This document shows, piece after piece, positions 50,785 through 62,354 of a stretch of DNA of 64,000 nucleotides. Each line of letters opens with the position of its first letter. The stretch's first letter is position 1. Both the position numbers and the translations under genes were made by a program. The notes beneath the pieces were generated by a model. That model was not told the origin of the DNA, did no database searches, and saw only the letters and a list, made by a program, of their open reading frames with translations. The stretch comes from Chionis minor (taxonomy: Eukaryota; Chordata; Aves; Charadriiformes; Chionididae): NCBI GenBank assembly GCA_013398295.1, contig VZSF01001207.1, positions 230,515 to 294,514 of the forward strand, given 5' to 3'.

Positions 50785-50963
50785 CCCTGCAGCCCATGGA
50801 GAATGACACACTGGAGCAGGTGGACACGCCCTGAAGGATGATGCAGCATGGGGGAGACCCCACACCAGGGCAGGATTTTGGCAGGAGCTACAGCTCGTAA
50901 AGAGGAGTACATGAAGAAGCAGGTCTTCTGGCAGGACCTGTGGCCCCTGGAGAACCCACACTG
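50785..50963 (+). repeat. 179-bp segment, first copy, left of the gap
   Basis: Identical, as far as I can read, to 51081-51259, with an offset of 296 bases. It begins ccctgcagcccatggagaat. After position 50963 the sequence departs (ttcaggga) and the gap begins. Confidence 0.95.
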
Positions 50964-50971
50964 TTCAGGGA

Positions 50972-51080
50972 NNNNNNNNNNNNNNNNNNNNNNNNNNNNN
51001 NNNNNNNNNNNNNNNNNNNNNNNNNNNNNNNNNNNNNNNNNNNNNNNNNNNNNNNNNNNNNNNNNNNNNNNNNNNNNNNN
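50972..51080. other. Assembly gap (109 N)
   Basis: Positions 50972-51080 are all N. The gap lies between two identical 179-bp copies, the usual place where an assembler fails in a tandem repeat. Any reading frame crossing it is meaningless. Confidence 1.
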
Positions 51081-51259
51081 CCCTGCAGCCCATGGAGAAT
51101 GACACACTGGAGCAGGTGGACACGCCCTGAAGGATGATGCAGCATGGGGGAGACCCCACACCAGGGCAGGATTTTGGCAGGAGCTACAGCTCGTAAAGAG
51201 GAGTACATGAAGAAGCAGGTCTTCTGGCAGGACCTGTGGCCCCTGGAGAACCCACACTG
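51081..51259 (+). repeat. 179-bp segment, second copy, right of the gap
   Basis: It starts at the first base after the gap and repeats 50785-50963 exactly. It then continues into the rest of the LTR-like element (gagcagtctgtccctgaagg), which the first copy does not, so the right-hand copy is the one in the expected family order. Confidence 0.95.
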
Positions 51260-51430
51260 GAGCAGTCTGTCCCTGAAGGACTGTACCCTATGGAAAGGAC
51301 CCATGCTGGAGCAGTTCTTGAAGGACCAAAGCCCATGGGAAGGACCCACATTGGAGCAGCTGGTGAATGACTGTATCCTATTGGTGAAGGACTGTATCCA
51401 ATGGGAGAGACCCCATGCTGGAGCAGGGGA
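51250..51430 (+). repeat. Degenerate minisatellite inside the LTR-like element
   Basis: The core (c/t)tggagcag recurs at 51257-51265, 51306-51314, 51351-51359 and 51418-51426, spaced 49, 45 and 67 bases. A 21-bp-period doubling of gtgaa(t/g)gactgtatcc lies at about 51363-51400. Copies of the core also occur in the 179-bp duplicated part. Confidence 0.85.
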
Positions 51431-52120
51431 AGAGCAGGAGGAGGAAGGAGCAGCAGAGAAGTGTTGCAAACTGACTGGAACCCCCATTCCCCATCCTCCT
51501 GTGCTGTGGCGGGGCGGGGGCGGAAGAGGTAGAAGAGTTGGGAGTGAAGTTGAGCCTGGGAAGACTGGGAGGGGAAGGGGAGCACAGGGGGAAGGTGGGT
51601 TTAGTTTTGTTTTTATTTCTCACTATCCTACTCTGTTATTAATTGGCAATAAATCAAAATATTTTCCCCAAATACACTACGTTTTGCCCAAGACGGTAAA
51701 TGACAAATGATCTCCCTGTCCTTATCTTGACCAACAGGCTTTTTCATTGTGTTTCCTCTCCCTGTCCTGCTGAGGAGGGGGAACTGATTGAGTAGTTTGA
51801 TGGCTACCTGGAGGCCAGACAATGTCAATCCAGAGGTGTATGCAAAACATTAATTAGCTCTCATTCTGAGAAGCCATTTTTGTTATACTCTAGAGAAATA
51901 TGGATATGAATTGAGAGTAAAGGGATTCTAAAAAAACTAGCTCAGCTTCTACATGAGTATAATGGCAGGAGTCTTCAGAGGAAAATGTGAGCTAGCAATA
52001 GTGAAGTATCTTTCCCACTAAATGTTACTATGAAATAAAACTTGATGAGCTGCTTGTGTTTGCTCAATAAACCAAACTGTGAGTCTACTATTTAAGTGAA
52101 AAGGAAACATGTAAGAAGCA

Positions 52121-52145
52121 TGTATAAACTTAGTGTATAAACTTA
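52121..52145. repeat. Two-copy tandem repeat, 13-bp period
   Basis: tgtataaactta at 52121-52132 and again at 52134-52145. Confidence 0.93.
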
Positions 52146-52857
52146 TAAGTCTGATGAACAAACAAATTATCCATTGTGACACCAGTTAGGTACTGTTAAT
52201 GTAATTAAGACAAAATTGGAAATATATTTTGGAATCCATTCACTTAAAGGGAACTACTGATTGGTTTGCTGTAAATTGTTGGGAAGAAATTTCAATCAAA
52301 CTTTTCTATTTACTTTTTGCAAGAAACTTTTCTGCCAACAAAAAAAACTGAGAAAACCCACAAGTGTATCTTTATTTTCTTTTTCACACTAGCTGTCATG
52401 TGTGTAGGAAGATAATAAATAGGTAAAGAACTGGTTAGGTTATACACCTGAGTACAAATAGGTGACTCTGACAGAATGACACGTTGTCCAGAAATTATCT
52501 TGGTGGAAGTAACAAATCTGAAATCTTCTGTAAAGATTCTACAAATGACACAAATAAGCTTCAGTAAATAAAAAAACTACTTCCTACATTTGGATTGGAT
52601 CTATTCTTCCTTCTGAGGAGGTCAATAAACATCCACCACTTTCAGAGCCCAGGGGAAACTATTGCCTTTAATGAAGAAGCAGAACTCTCCCCTCACATGT
52701 GTGCACAAGCAAACACCCACATGTTTCAGGAACCCACAGTTATGAGAAGTCTTGGTTATTTGTGATCTCACAGGAGTTACTCAGTCTTCTGGAACCCCAG
52801 CTCCACACGTACCAAATGCAGATAACAATACTTGTCCTCCCATCTCATTACTATGAG

Positions 52858-52935
52858 GGTCGGTGCATAAGTAACTACGAGGCTTTTAGTTACTGCAATG
52901 AACCAGGCCAAAAACGCCAGGCTGTTATTCCAAAT
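52858..52935 (+). mobile_element. Possible mariner/MADE1-like MITE remnant
   Basis: ggtcggtgcataagtaacta (52858-52877) closely resembles the terminal inverted repeat of irritans-type mariners (GGTTGGTGCAAAAGTAATTGCGG). About 45 bases further the sequence ggccaaaaacgccaggctgt with a worn continuation could be the opposite end, as in the short palindromic mariner derivatives. The second end is poorly matched, so only the first end is supported with any strength. Confidence 0.35.
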
Positions 52936-54547
52936 TCCTGCTTTTTAGCTTTATTTCTTACTTGATGGGTAGCAAAATATCAAACCCAGGCTGGCGGACA
53001 CAGCAGCAACTCTAAGGTGTGTTGTGTGCCCTGGGCTCCTTTCTGGCAGGGAACGCCTGCAGGTCCTCTGCCTGTTGAGGACAGCAGGCAGAAGTACCAC
53101 ACAAGTGTCATCATCCCCACATGTCCCATCACTGTATGCAAACACGTGCCAGCTCCTCAGACAGCCACAAACCCAGGGATGAGCAGATCGCTGCCCAAAA
53201 CAAAAGGGGGACTGGTTGTCACTGAAAGCAAAACAGGTCTCTAGATCTAACTAACCCTGACGATGTTCCTTCTAATTTGGTGAGTTTCACCAGCAGATTT
53301 CCTTTATCTCTTTTTTTCCTGATGATATCACACACAAAAAGCACATTTATGTTTGTACACTTGAACTAATGAGATCCCCTAAAGAGATCACCTCCAGTGT
53401 CAGCTTGGAGGAATCAGCTGAAGAGATCTGCGTCAGCTCACAGGGTCTCAGGCCACAACATGAGACAAAAGATAGCAGTCCAGGTAAACATCCCTTAGGA
53501 AAGGTTTAGGTATAGCTGATGCTACTGGGGACGTGAACAGATGAACTCTGTAGGTTATTTTCAGCTGTTTTCTAAGAGTTTGGGAAATCTAGTGATAACA
53601 TCCATTTCTCACTAACAATGGATATTTGGGCTTTAGAAGGGCAACAAACAGCCTAAAAGTGAAGATATTATCACCGGTGAATGATACGCCTACCAAAAAT
53701 CCAATCTGCAGCCAGCCTGTAACTCTAACTCTTCCTAGTGAACATTTTTATTTAATTTTAGCTACATTTTATTTTTAAAACTCAATTCACTCACAGTTAA
53801 GCAGCTCACACTCTAGGTTTGTAAATAGCTTGTCTGGTAAATGCGGGAGAGATGCTGGCAGCAAGCACCCACCTTCAATGTTTTGATTAGTTCTGCTTGG
53901 CTTGTATCGTCAGTTGACTGAATGTATGATTGTGCACATTAAATAGAGTAATGTCTTTATGGTTACTTGGCAATTATTTAACCACTACATTGTACCCCAA
54001 ACTCCATCTTGCCCAGATAAATAAAACAAATCCATCGTTATCCATCCAAAATAAGATGGAATTATTATGGCATGCATATAATTCATAGAAAGACATAATA
54101 ATGCACTTTTCATACGCTTCAAGTTGAACTTGCAAATACACATCTTGGAACGTGGAAAGAACTCCACAGACATTTTATGCTGGTTTTCAGGAGGTACTGC
54201 TGTTCAAGAATACTCAAAGTCTGTTGGATCTGTAGATATTCTGAGCCTCTAAGTCAGGCCCCACTTACTGTGATATCAGTAAAGGAAAAGAGAGGATGAA
54301 TTCTCTATGTTTCCCTGCAAAAGGGTATAGAGCTACTCAGTCATTTGTAAACTCTTGTTGGTTTTTTTTTTCAAGTGGTGGATAGAGTAGTTCCTCAAGA
54401 TTGCGGGGCAGAGGGAGACAGACCATGACTTGTGGTATGTCACAGCAATGAGACCATGACTTTTAGTGTTTGTCTGTGCTGAAATAATGTAGAAAAAAGA
54501 AAAAATGGGTAAAATGTAATATATTTATGACATGTAGCAATCCACGG

Positions 54548-54617
54548 TGGGGAGGTTGGACTAGGTGATCTTTAAAAATTCCTTCAAACCAAAAACATTG
54601 TGTTGATTCTATGATTT
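54548..54617 (+). mobile_element. CR1 LINE, 3' tail fragment
   Basis: 'tggggaggttggactaggtg' followed by atctttaaaaattccttcaa and gattctatgattt is the standard 3' end of CR1 in forward orientation. About 70 bases remain, with no coding part. It is more diverged than the copies at 62-64 kb. Confidence 0.88.
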
Positions 54618-57600
54618 CTGAAGTACCTTCACAATTTTTCTGAACTCCTTGGCAGATAAACCCTTAACTTGAGCCTTGTAAGTGTGCTGGTTCTAGGAAA
54701 CCAGGCACACAGGGACAGTGACACTGTGTCACTGAGGGACTTGATTTGTCCCTGAGCTGCAGCGCTCATCTCTGAGCTCTCTATTCACTAAATGAAGAGA
54801 GGGAAGAATCCTCTCCAAAACCAGGAGATGAATTTGGTGTCTGGGGAGACTGGCATCTTGAATTTGATTTATAACAAAGGTAGTGTGTTTGGTTCTGCCT
54901 CCCTCTTGCTTTCCTTCATGTTTGCTTGCATTGCCAGGTCATAATTAAAGCATTGGTTGAAATAACTCAGAGTTTCACAGCGTGCTGGTCCTAATGCAGA
55001 AATTATTTTCCTGCAGCTATGTTGACCGTTCATTCAAAAGAACTGAGTGCTGAAAGGACTATTCATTCTCTACATCAGGTTAAGTTTTCATCTTTCATCT
55101 GCCTACTGAGTTTATTAGAATTTTGTAATAACTGAGAAAGTGTTTATTAAATTAATTTTATTAGAATTGGCAACAAAAATGTTTAAAACTTTCTTACCCT
55201 TCCTTTTGAACCATTCTGTCAAAATAAAAGAAGATAAGTACTATAAAAATGTATCCGCAATTTCTTAATAACCTGTTAAAAGATACTGTTCTTCAAAAAA
55301 ACCTTTAAAGTAGCTATAGCAGCCACTGTTACCCAGTTACTTTGTGTAGGTGGCCTCCCAAGCTGCGCACAGGCTTGTTGAAGACAAGCAGAAGACAAGC
55401 AATGTGCTTTGCAATTCTCCTTGTGTGTATTTCCCTCCAGGATTGGCGCTGCGTCTCATGTCTTTGTGAAATGCAACCGTTCCAGAAAAAAAGGTATTTT
55501 TCCAGTTTGTCACTGTTGCTTTAAAACTTCAGACTCAGGCAGCAATATGAAAAAAATATTTTGCTCTTTGTCAGTGTTCGTTTTAATGCTTTTTTGGAGA
55601 TGTGGCAGCAATTTGCAATCAGACAGCTCAGTGCAGTTGGAAATATTCAATTTCCAGAAAGTGGAAGTTCTGGGCTCCTGTGGAGTCCTAAAGCCTGAGG
55701 CTAATATATAGGCCCCAACCTTGCTTTCATTTAAGTCATTGGCAAAATTCCCATTGACTTCAAGCAAAGTAGGGTTGGCCCCGTTTCAAAGAAGGAGTAT
55801 TATTAGGTTTAACATTTTCAACCCACAAACATAAGGAGCAGACTTAGCATTATCATGATTGAGCATTTTATTTTCAAATACATTTGACAGTATATTCAAA
55901 CAAAGAAATGTGGCTTATCTTTTAAACTTTCAAATTGCTGGATTGAGCAAAATGGGAGCTGCTTTCAATTAAATAATGCAATGAAAGGTATCGGGACAGA
56001 ATTGCATTTGGCGGAAGAAAATACTGTATTTATCTCATTGTAATCCATTCATTGGTTTATGGCTCCAGAGTCCTCAAGCAAATATCATAAATCTACAGAT
56101 GTCCTTGCATGTTCTAGCAGATTTTGCATTCGGATCTCAGAGTTAGCTGAAAGATGTGTTAAAACTCATGTAACCAGGCATCTTCCTGTCAGCCACAAAT
56201 CTGAGAAGCCTCAGAAGTGCTGGTGATTCTAACAAGGTTTTGGATGAAGCTACAAACCAGAAATTGGCTCCAGATACGTCCACTACAGAGGAGAAGACCA
56301 TGTGAAGTACAATTGAAATCTCCCACAACAAACTAACTTGGAGGTTTCAAAACTAACCACTTTGGAGGTTTCTGACATCACAGCCATTTGAGAAATTCAG
56401 TTTTAAGGGCATATCTCTAAACACCAGAGCTAAAAGTGTTTCCAAGATGAAGGGCTGCTTTAAGCAGCTCTGTCTGGCAGGGTTTATCTGAGTGATGAAG
56501 TTTCTTAGGTATTGTCCTGCCTGTTGTATCCTGTGGGGGCGTTGCCTACTCTTCAGTTGCACAGGTGACAATTTTGGTACTAATGCACCAGGTGCTCCTT
56601 AAGACAGTGAATAGGATCCTGGTTTGGGTGTAGGTACAGTTTAGCAGGAGAGAGGAGAGGGCTGCAGGTTTCCCAGGCCCTGCTTGAGGGCTCCTCTGGA
56701 GGTTGTGCTGCTTTGAGGCTCGAGTGGAGACTCGAGAGGTGTGGGACCGCAGGCTGGGTCCACGGTGGCAGCAAACAGCGACGACTGCATCACAAGGAAT
56801 GGCTGGATGAGACCAGGTGTGCCTGGCTCTCCCGTGTCTTCATAAACAGGGATCTCAGAAGCAATCTCTTCACTAAGCTGCCCTGTGGAGCCTCTGGTGT
56901 CTGCTTATCCAGTATTCCTGGCTGGAACAGACTTGCTTGGGATACAGCTGGGACCTACACCAGCGTCTTGGCATCTCTGTGTGATTCACGATTGATACGG
57001 TCAGGCTCTAACAACAAAAAAATACTAATATTTGAACTGTGCTCTTCCTCTATGCCTTAGGTGTTAAATGAGTTTTGCTTGCTCCATTGTACATATATAG
57101 GTATAAGACTCCTACGATGTGTTTGATTTCCTTTTGTATTATTCAAATAAAGGGAACAAAGAAGATTCAAAGGCAGTCAAGAGTAGGAATATTACATCCT
57201 AACTTCACAGAGCTAAGGGTTTTCCAAGAACACACCATGCAAATCTTCCAGCGATGGCTTGTGAACTGCGTGGGCCAAAGTGTGAGCAGGGACTTGCACT
57301 GAGAAGGGTTCCAAATTCCCTCTCTTTCTGCTCTTACAGAGACAGACGGTTAGGAGTGACTTCACACTTTCAGAGGAAGGGATCAAGGCACCCAGTGTGT
57401 CGCAGGTCTGCCAGGGGCTCCAGCAGTCATGGACAAATACTTAACACTGGCTATGAGAAGACAAGAGTATGAAGAAGTACTTAGGATTTGCCTGTTTGCC
57501 ATCAGGAAGAAGTAACAAAAATACTTGATTTATAATTGGCTGCTGAATAAACAAATTTACTGCAACAGTCAAGCTTCCTACCACTTGCATGCTGAGTTCA

Positions 57601-60600
57601 AATTGGCAGGATTAAGTGGCTACTGATAGTACCAATAACTGAAAACATCTATGATTGGTTAAAAAATGAACCCTAGTATGCTGCTAGCTGAAAGAACCTG
57701 ATTGTATTCACAATATGGAAGATTAATCTGTTCATCCACCGCTTTCTACTACAGCAGTTGCAGATGTTGTGAGCACTGTAACTGAAGGAAAATTATTCTG
57801 CTAATTTTTATACTGACAAGCCCATTCAAATAAACGATAACTGCAATTTACCGTATATCCAGAACAACTCTTCTCTGCAGACTTCAACATAGACCAGTGA
57901 GTCTTTCGTTAATCCATTTGATTCCATGTTTGTTTATCATAATGCAGACAGGACATGTACTGGGTAAGCAGCTTGTTTTAGAAAGTTAATAACTCCTGAG
58001 TTATTAAATGAGACTTTGTGCCTAAACAAACACAGAGACATAAACAAGTTAACTACTCAGACTCAGTTCTTGGAAAGGATCACAACCACATAACTCATTT
58101 TAAGATAAAACTCCTGTAAAGAGTCATTTTCATTTCAGTGTGCAATGGCAAATAATTAATTTTAAAATATATTTTTAAAGGTTTGATCCTCTCCCACTGA
58201 ATGTGGCTTGTCGCTGAACCAGACACTGAATCATCAGTCAGACCATTAATGAAGTTTGAAAACAATTAATTCAGAATGTATATTCCTGAAGGTTTTGCTA
58301 CATTATACACTTTGAGAATGTACATTTTTAAGTGTACCTGTGGCTTCCTGGAAATATTCTGTGCCTGTAATAAGGGGAAAAATACTGGGAGGAGATTGAT
58401 TAGTTTTTTTCACTTAAAAGTGTATACTTTCTTGTTGATACAGGATGTAACTGCTAAGTAATCTTTGACATTTCTTTTTGAGAAGATTACAGATCTTTCT
58501 CTAAAACACCAATTTTAAATGCTGTCTTGTTATCTACAGTTGGTGCTCTTACCATTCCTTTTTATAGCAACCATTTTTCAAATGGCCTTTGAGTCAGTGC
58601 CTCAGTCTAGTAGCCATTGTCTCTTTGAACACTCTTTATTCTTCCTGATGCCTAAATTGCTGACTACCCCAGATCTAGAAGATGAGTTACTGCAATGAAA
58701 AATATTCAACCATCAAAATGGCTGCTGTCTTTGCAAAAAACTGCATTAAAGACTGAAAGTGGCCCAGCCTAGATATACCCAGTATTACCAATGTATTAAA
58801 GAAATCAGAAATGCATTTACCATTTAATATGTTAATGATTCAAGAGCTGGTTGGATAAATGCATCAGAAAATATAGTGTGCAACTTCCTTGCCTCTCTCT
58901 ATATATTCGTTTTTTCATGAACAGTTGTTTACACTGAGATTTGCTGTGTCTATAAAGAAGTTATGCTACCTCTGCTGGTAAATCTGGCTATTTTAATCTG
59001 TTTATGTGTTGATCCAGCAAAAATGTGCTTGGTACATCCTCTGGTGGCAACACTTGGAAACATCAGTTGGGTATGCAAAGAACTGACTCTCCCGTTTCTG
59101 TCTTCATGTATTAGAGCTGCCTTTTCCCCTCTTAGGCAGAGGAGACCTGATGCTCAAGAGTGTCCAGAAGGAGCCACTGGAGAGCAGAAGACCACCTCCA
59201 TCCCAGGCTGAGCTGCCCCGGGACAGGCTGCCAGCTATGGGATTGCCCTCGCACAAGTTTGGAGGGCTGATGGCACGACCACACCACAGCTCTCTGTTTG
59301 CACCCCTCCATGACATCCTGCTGCCTCAAACTAATATGTTTTTATGGAACAGAAGCAAAGTTGTGTTAAGTCTTGGTTGTGGCTCATTTTCCCTGGAGTG
59401 CCCTGCCTGCCCGAGGAAACCGCAGCAGCCCTTTTGAAGTGCTGGCACTCAGGACAGACACAGGTGGCAAAACCCCGCGCCAGGGAGAGAGATAATATGG
59501 ATGAGAACATACTCCTGGTTCTCTGTATTTAATGCAAGCAGAACAAAGTAAGGATTGCTGAAGCAGTTTTCCACCAGGAAGGATGAGCCTGGCTGAGCAG
59601 AAGGTTACCTGGCTGTTAAGAAGCACCACCGTGAGGTCCCCTCACCTCTCCCTGCTTCTTCTCCCCAGACAGCCCAGGCACTGCTCCTCCTTACCACTGG
59701 AAGCCAGCGAGCAGAACGGTGTCACTTATGGATTAATAACATGCACAAGGAATGAAGAAAGTGCTGTGAAATAGGTGCGAAATGATATTAATTTGAAATT
59801 GGCTAGTACGTGATGATCTGAGGAGCATGTGTAAATAACTCCTTTTCTGATCAGCAGGCTTTCTGTTTTACCCAAAATATAGTTATTTGCTTTCTTCTTT
59901 TTTTACCCTTTTAACTTCAGGAGATAGGCAACATACAAAATGTTTCAATGTACTACTTTTCACTCTAACAAAGAAAGGGAATTAGTTACTTTCTGCCCAA
60001 GACATGTTGACAAGACCCATGAGGTTAAGCAGTGCAGATTTCTCAGTTGCAGACAGTGGATTGTGCTGAGGGCAAATTTCTGTCCTCAGGGGTGAGCCCC
60101 AAGAGGGAGCCAGAGATGACAGGAAAGAGAGGCATCAGGAACCACATGGAGGTGGTCCCAGGTGGGATCAGTAGCATCTGGTCATCACTTACACCACTAT
60201 TTTCAGGTGGGATGGTGGCTTTTCTGTACCATGGAGGCTACAGACTAAACAAAACAAAGAAAAGTGCCTGGTGCAGACAGAGGAGGTACGCTTTCTTCAG
60301 AGGAGAGGATTGTTGACAGATGAGATCACAGCCTTGAGGTGGGAAACAGGCTGTTAGGAACAGGACAAATTTCTGTGTCTCTGCCTGAGGGCACCACCAG
60401 GCCTGTCCCTCTCCCCACGGAGGTGCCTGATGCTGCCCCTTGCTGCTCTTGGATGGGGTGGTGGGACAGGATGGACTGCCAGGCCCTGCCCTACCATCCC
60501 AGAGAGCGCCCAGTCCTCATGGTGCCCTGCTGCACTACCCTGAAGCACCCAAGAGGGATGGGGGCAATGTAGGCGACATGGTCGCTGAGGCTGAGTGTCG

Positions 60601-61588
60601 TTAGCCTGGAGGAAAACCTTTCTAAGTAGACAGGGAAGGCCTGCATGGGAAGCTCCCTAAAGCAGGTTAGACAAATACCCACCAGCTACCCTTGCCTCAG
60701 TGCTGGGATAAGATTAGACAGCGCAGCTCAACATCCCTGTGTTTTTACAGCAGCAACAGGCTCATGCATGGTAAGGAGAGACCTCCTCTGAGAGCAAATG
60801 CTTCTGTCAAGCCTGCTTGAAGACGCCCCACTGGACATCACCTAAGCAGGACCCCCAGGAGGGAGGATGAATCATTTTTTTGGCTACTCCTTTACAATCC
60901 TCCTTGAGCGATCCAGGAAGGATCAAGCACTTTCATTAAGTCCTTCCAGCAGTGAAACTTCAGACCTCCGAAAGGCCCATCAGGACCACCGGTATGTCTC
61001 TTCCCTTCTCTCGCAAAGCAGAGGTGATCTGATTGATCTGATTGCACGTTCCATTCAGCCCATACCAGGTGGCATACCAGCAATTCCTTTTTCAAGAGAC
61101 CAACTACATGGCTGGGCAGAACCAATGCCATTTTGTAGTAACTTGATTTGAACAATCAATAAGTAGTTCCTGCAACCCTTTGACCATTTGAGTATTTGAA
61201 CAACTATTTATTCAAACCGCATTATTAGAACTGCAAACTATTAGACACGCTGGATACTAGAATGTCTTACTACAGCTCTGTTAAGACGAAAACTTGTGCA
61301 AGTATATAACAAACATGATAAGCAGGCAATAAGTAGCTCCCAGGCCATCTATTACTGCTCAGAGATAATTTGCCTAAGGTACTAAACAGAGCTTTGAAGT
61401 GTAGCATTTGGACTGTCCCTACTGATTCTCCAGTACCCAGACAACAGAAAACAGATACTTATTATTTAAAAACACATATCCTGGGGATCTGTGAGTTAGA
61501 AAACGAGAACAGACCCATTCGTCCTGCAGCTGCAGCTGAAAGACTAATAGGAGTGAGAAAGATTGAAAACTTATTTCTGTTCAACACT
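54618..61588. other. Noncoding DNA becoming GC-richer rightwards
   Basis: No gene recognised. From about 56.6 kb on, GC-rich blocks (about 56690-56960, 59100-59720, 60040-60700) alternate with AT-rich DNA. They carry many short open frames on both strands without recognisable domains. One exon-like acceptor lies at 55440. A tandem tgatctgat pair is near 61025-61042. Confidence 0.55.
55441..55493 (+). other. Candidate exon-like segment (weak)
   Basis: The acceptor is very good (ttctccttgtgtgtatttccctccag, AG at 55439-55440, shown here as one pyrimidine-rich tract). The donor at 55494, AAAAG|GTATTT, is weak. The 53 nt are open from the first base (DWRCVSCLCEMQPFQKK). No family is recognised. 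It may well be a pseudo-exon. Confidence 0.1.
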
Positions 61589-62275
61589 ACCTGGACAGGC
61601 TGGAGAGTTGGGCAGAGAGAAGCTATATGAAATTCAACAAAAGTAAGTGTAGGGTCCTGCACCCGGGGAGGAATAACCCCATGCACCAGTACAGGTTGGG
61701 GGCTGACCTGCTGGAAAGCAGCTGTGCAGAGAGGGACCTGGGAGTCCTGGTGGACAACAGGATGACCATGAGCCAGCAATGTGCCCTTGTGGCCAAGAAG
61801 GTCAATAGCATCCTGGGGTGCCTCAAGAAGTGACCCCCTGGTGAGGCCACAACTGGAGTACTGTGCCAGTTCTGGGCTCCCCAGTTTAAGAAAGACAGGG
61901 AACTGCTGGAGAGGGTGCAGCAAAGGGCCACGAAGATGATTAGGGGGCTGGAGCATCTTTCTTATGAGGAAAGGCTGAGGGATTTGGGTCTTTTTAGTCT
62001 GGAGAAGAGAAGACTGAGGTGGGGATTTCATCAATGCTTATAAATACTTAAAGGGAGGGTGCTAGAAGGCGGGGCCAGTCTTTTCTCAGGGTTGCCCAGG
62101 AATAGGACAAGGGGCAATGGGTATAAAATCAAATATAGGAAGTTCCATCTGAACATGAGGAGCAACTTCTTTCCTTTGAGCACTGGAACAGGCTGCTCAG
62201 AGAGGTGGTGGAGTCTCTGACTCTGGAGATGTTCAAAACCCGACTGGATGCCATCCTGTGCAACCTGCTGTAGGT
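61589..62275 (+). pseudogene. CR1 ORF2 C-terminal fragment, broken
   Basis: This is the terminal part of CR1 reverse transcriptase, downstream of the catalytic palm. The frame is open from 61589 to a stop at 61834, which is created by a deletion joining 'cctcaagaag' to 'tgaccccctggtgaggcc'. A one-base loss follows near 61865 where the family has YCVQFW. A 10-base loss near 62180, between two gag repeats, removes part of the RVAEHW block. The natural stop at the ctgctgtag junction is at about 62273. Inactive. Confidence 0.88.
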
Positions 62276-62354
62276 GGACCTGCTCTGGCAGGGCAGTTGG
62301 ACTAGATGATCTCTACAGGTCCCTTCCAACCCTTAATATTCTGTGGTTCTGTGA
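61589..62354 (+). mobile_element. CR1 LINE, 5'-truncated copy (forward)
   Basis: About 770 bases of CR1. It begins at the 'cctggacaggctggagagtt' part of ORF2 and ends with 'ggtcccttccaaccctta' and the octamer tail attctgtggttctgtga. Readable coding blocks are MKFNKSKCRVLHPGRNNPM and ERDLGVLVDNRMTMSQQCA, then an internal loss of roughly 45-50 bases at about 61834 that creates a stop, further small shifts, and the C-terminal part. It belongs to the same subfamily as the reverse-oriented copy at 63.6-64 kb. The large antisense open frame over it (61462-62034) is a shadow. Confidence 0.96.

Larger units (their letters stand above)
50391..51832 (+). mobile_element. Solo-LTR-like avian interspersed repeat with internal minisatellite
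   Basis: The block starts tgtattaggtttatgttgca, passes a TATA-like gataacatattta (about 50565-50577), has a repetitive middle built on 'ggacccacactggagcag', a G-rich stretch (51509-51600) and a polyadenylation signal aataaa near 51650. It ends 'gtcaatcca', giving TG...CA ends as in retroviral LTRs. Flanks gaggtat (50384-50390) and gaggtgt (51833-51839) agree at 6 of 7 positions and may be a worn target-site duplication, though 7 bases would be unusual. I recognise the whole text as a repeat common in bird genomes; the assignment to an endogenous-retrovirus LTR is inference. No viral genes are present. A gap interrupts it. Confidence 0.72.
51833..54547. other. Unique noncoding DNA
   Basis: No gene recognised. 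Contents noted separately: a 13-bp-period tandem at 52121-52145 and a mariner-like end at 52858-52935. The block 52985-53215 is moderately GC-rich with short opposed open frames and no recognisable product. Confidence 0.6.

Noticed and set aside
50727..51487. Open frames of 176 and 199 codons across the gap
   Set aside because: They run through 109 undetermined bases and a tandem repeat of a transposable element; the frames are artefacts.
61462..62034. 190-codon minus-strand open frame
   Set aside because: It lies mostly antisense to the CR1 ORF2 fragment and is a shadow of it.
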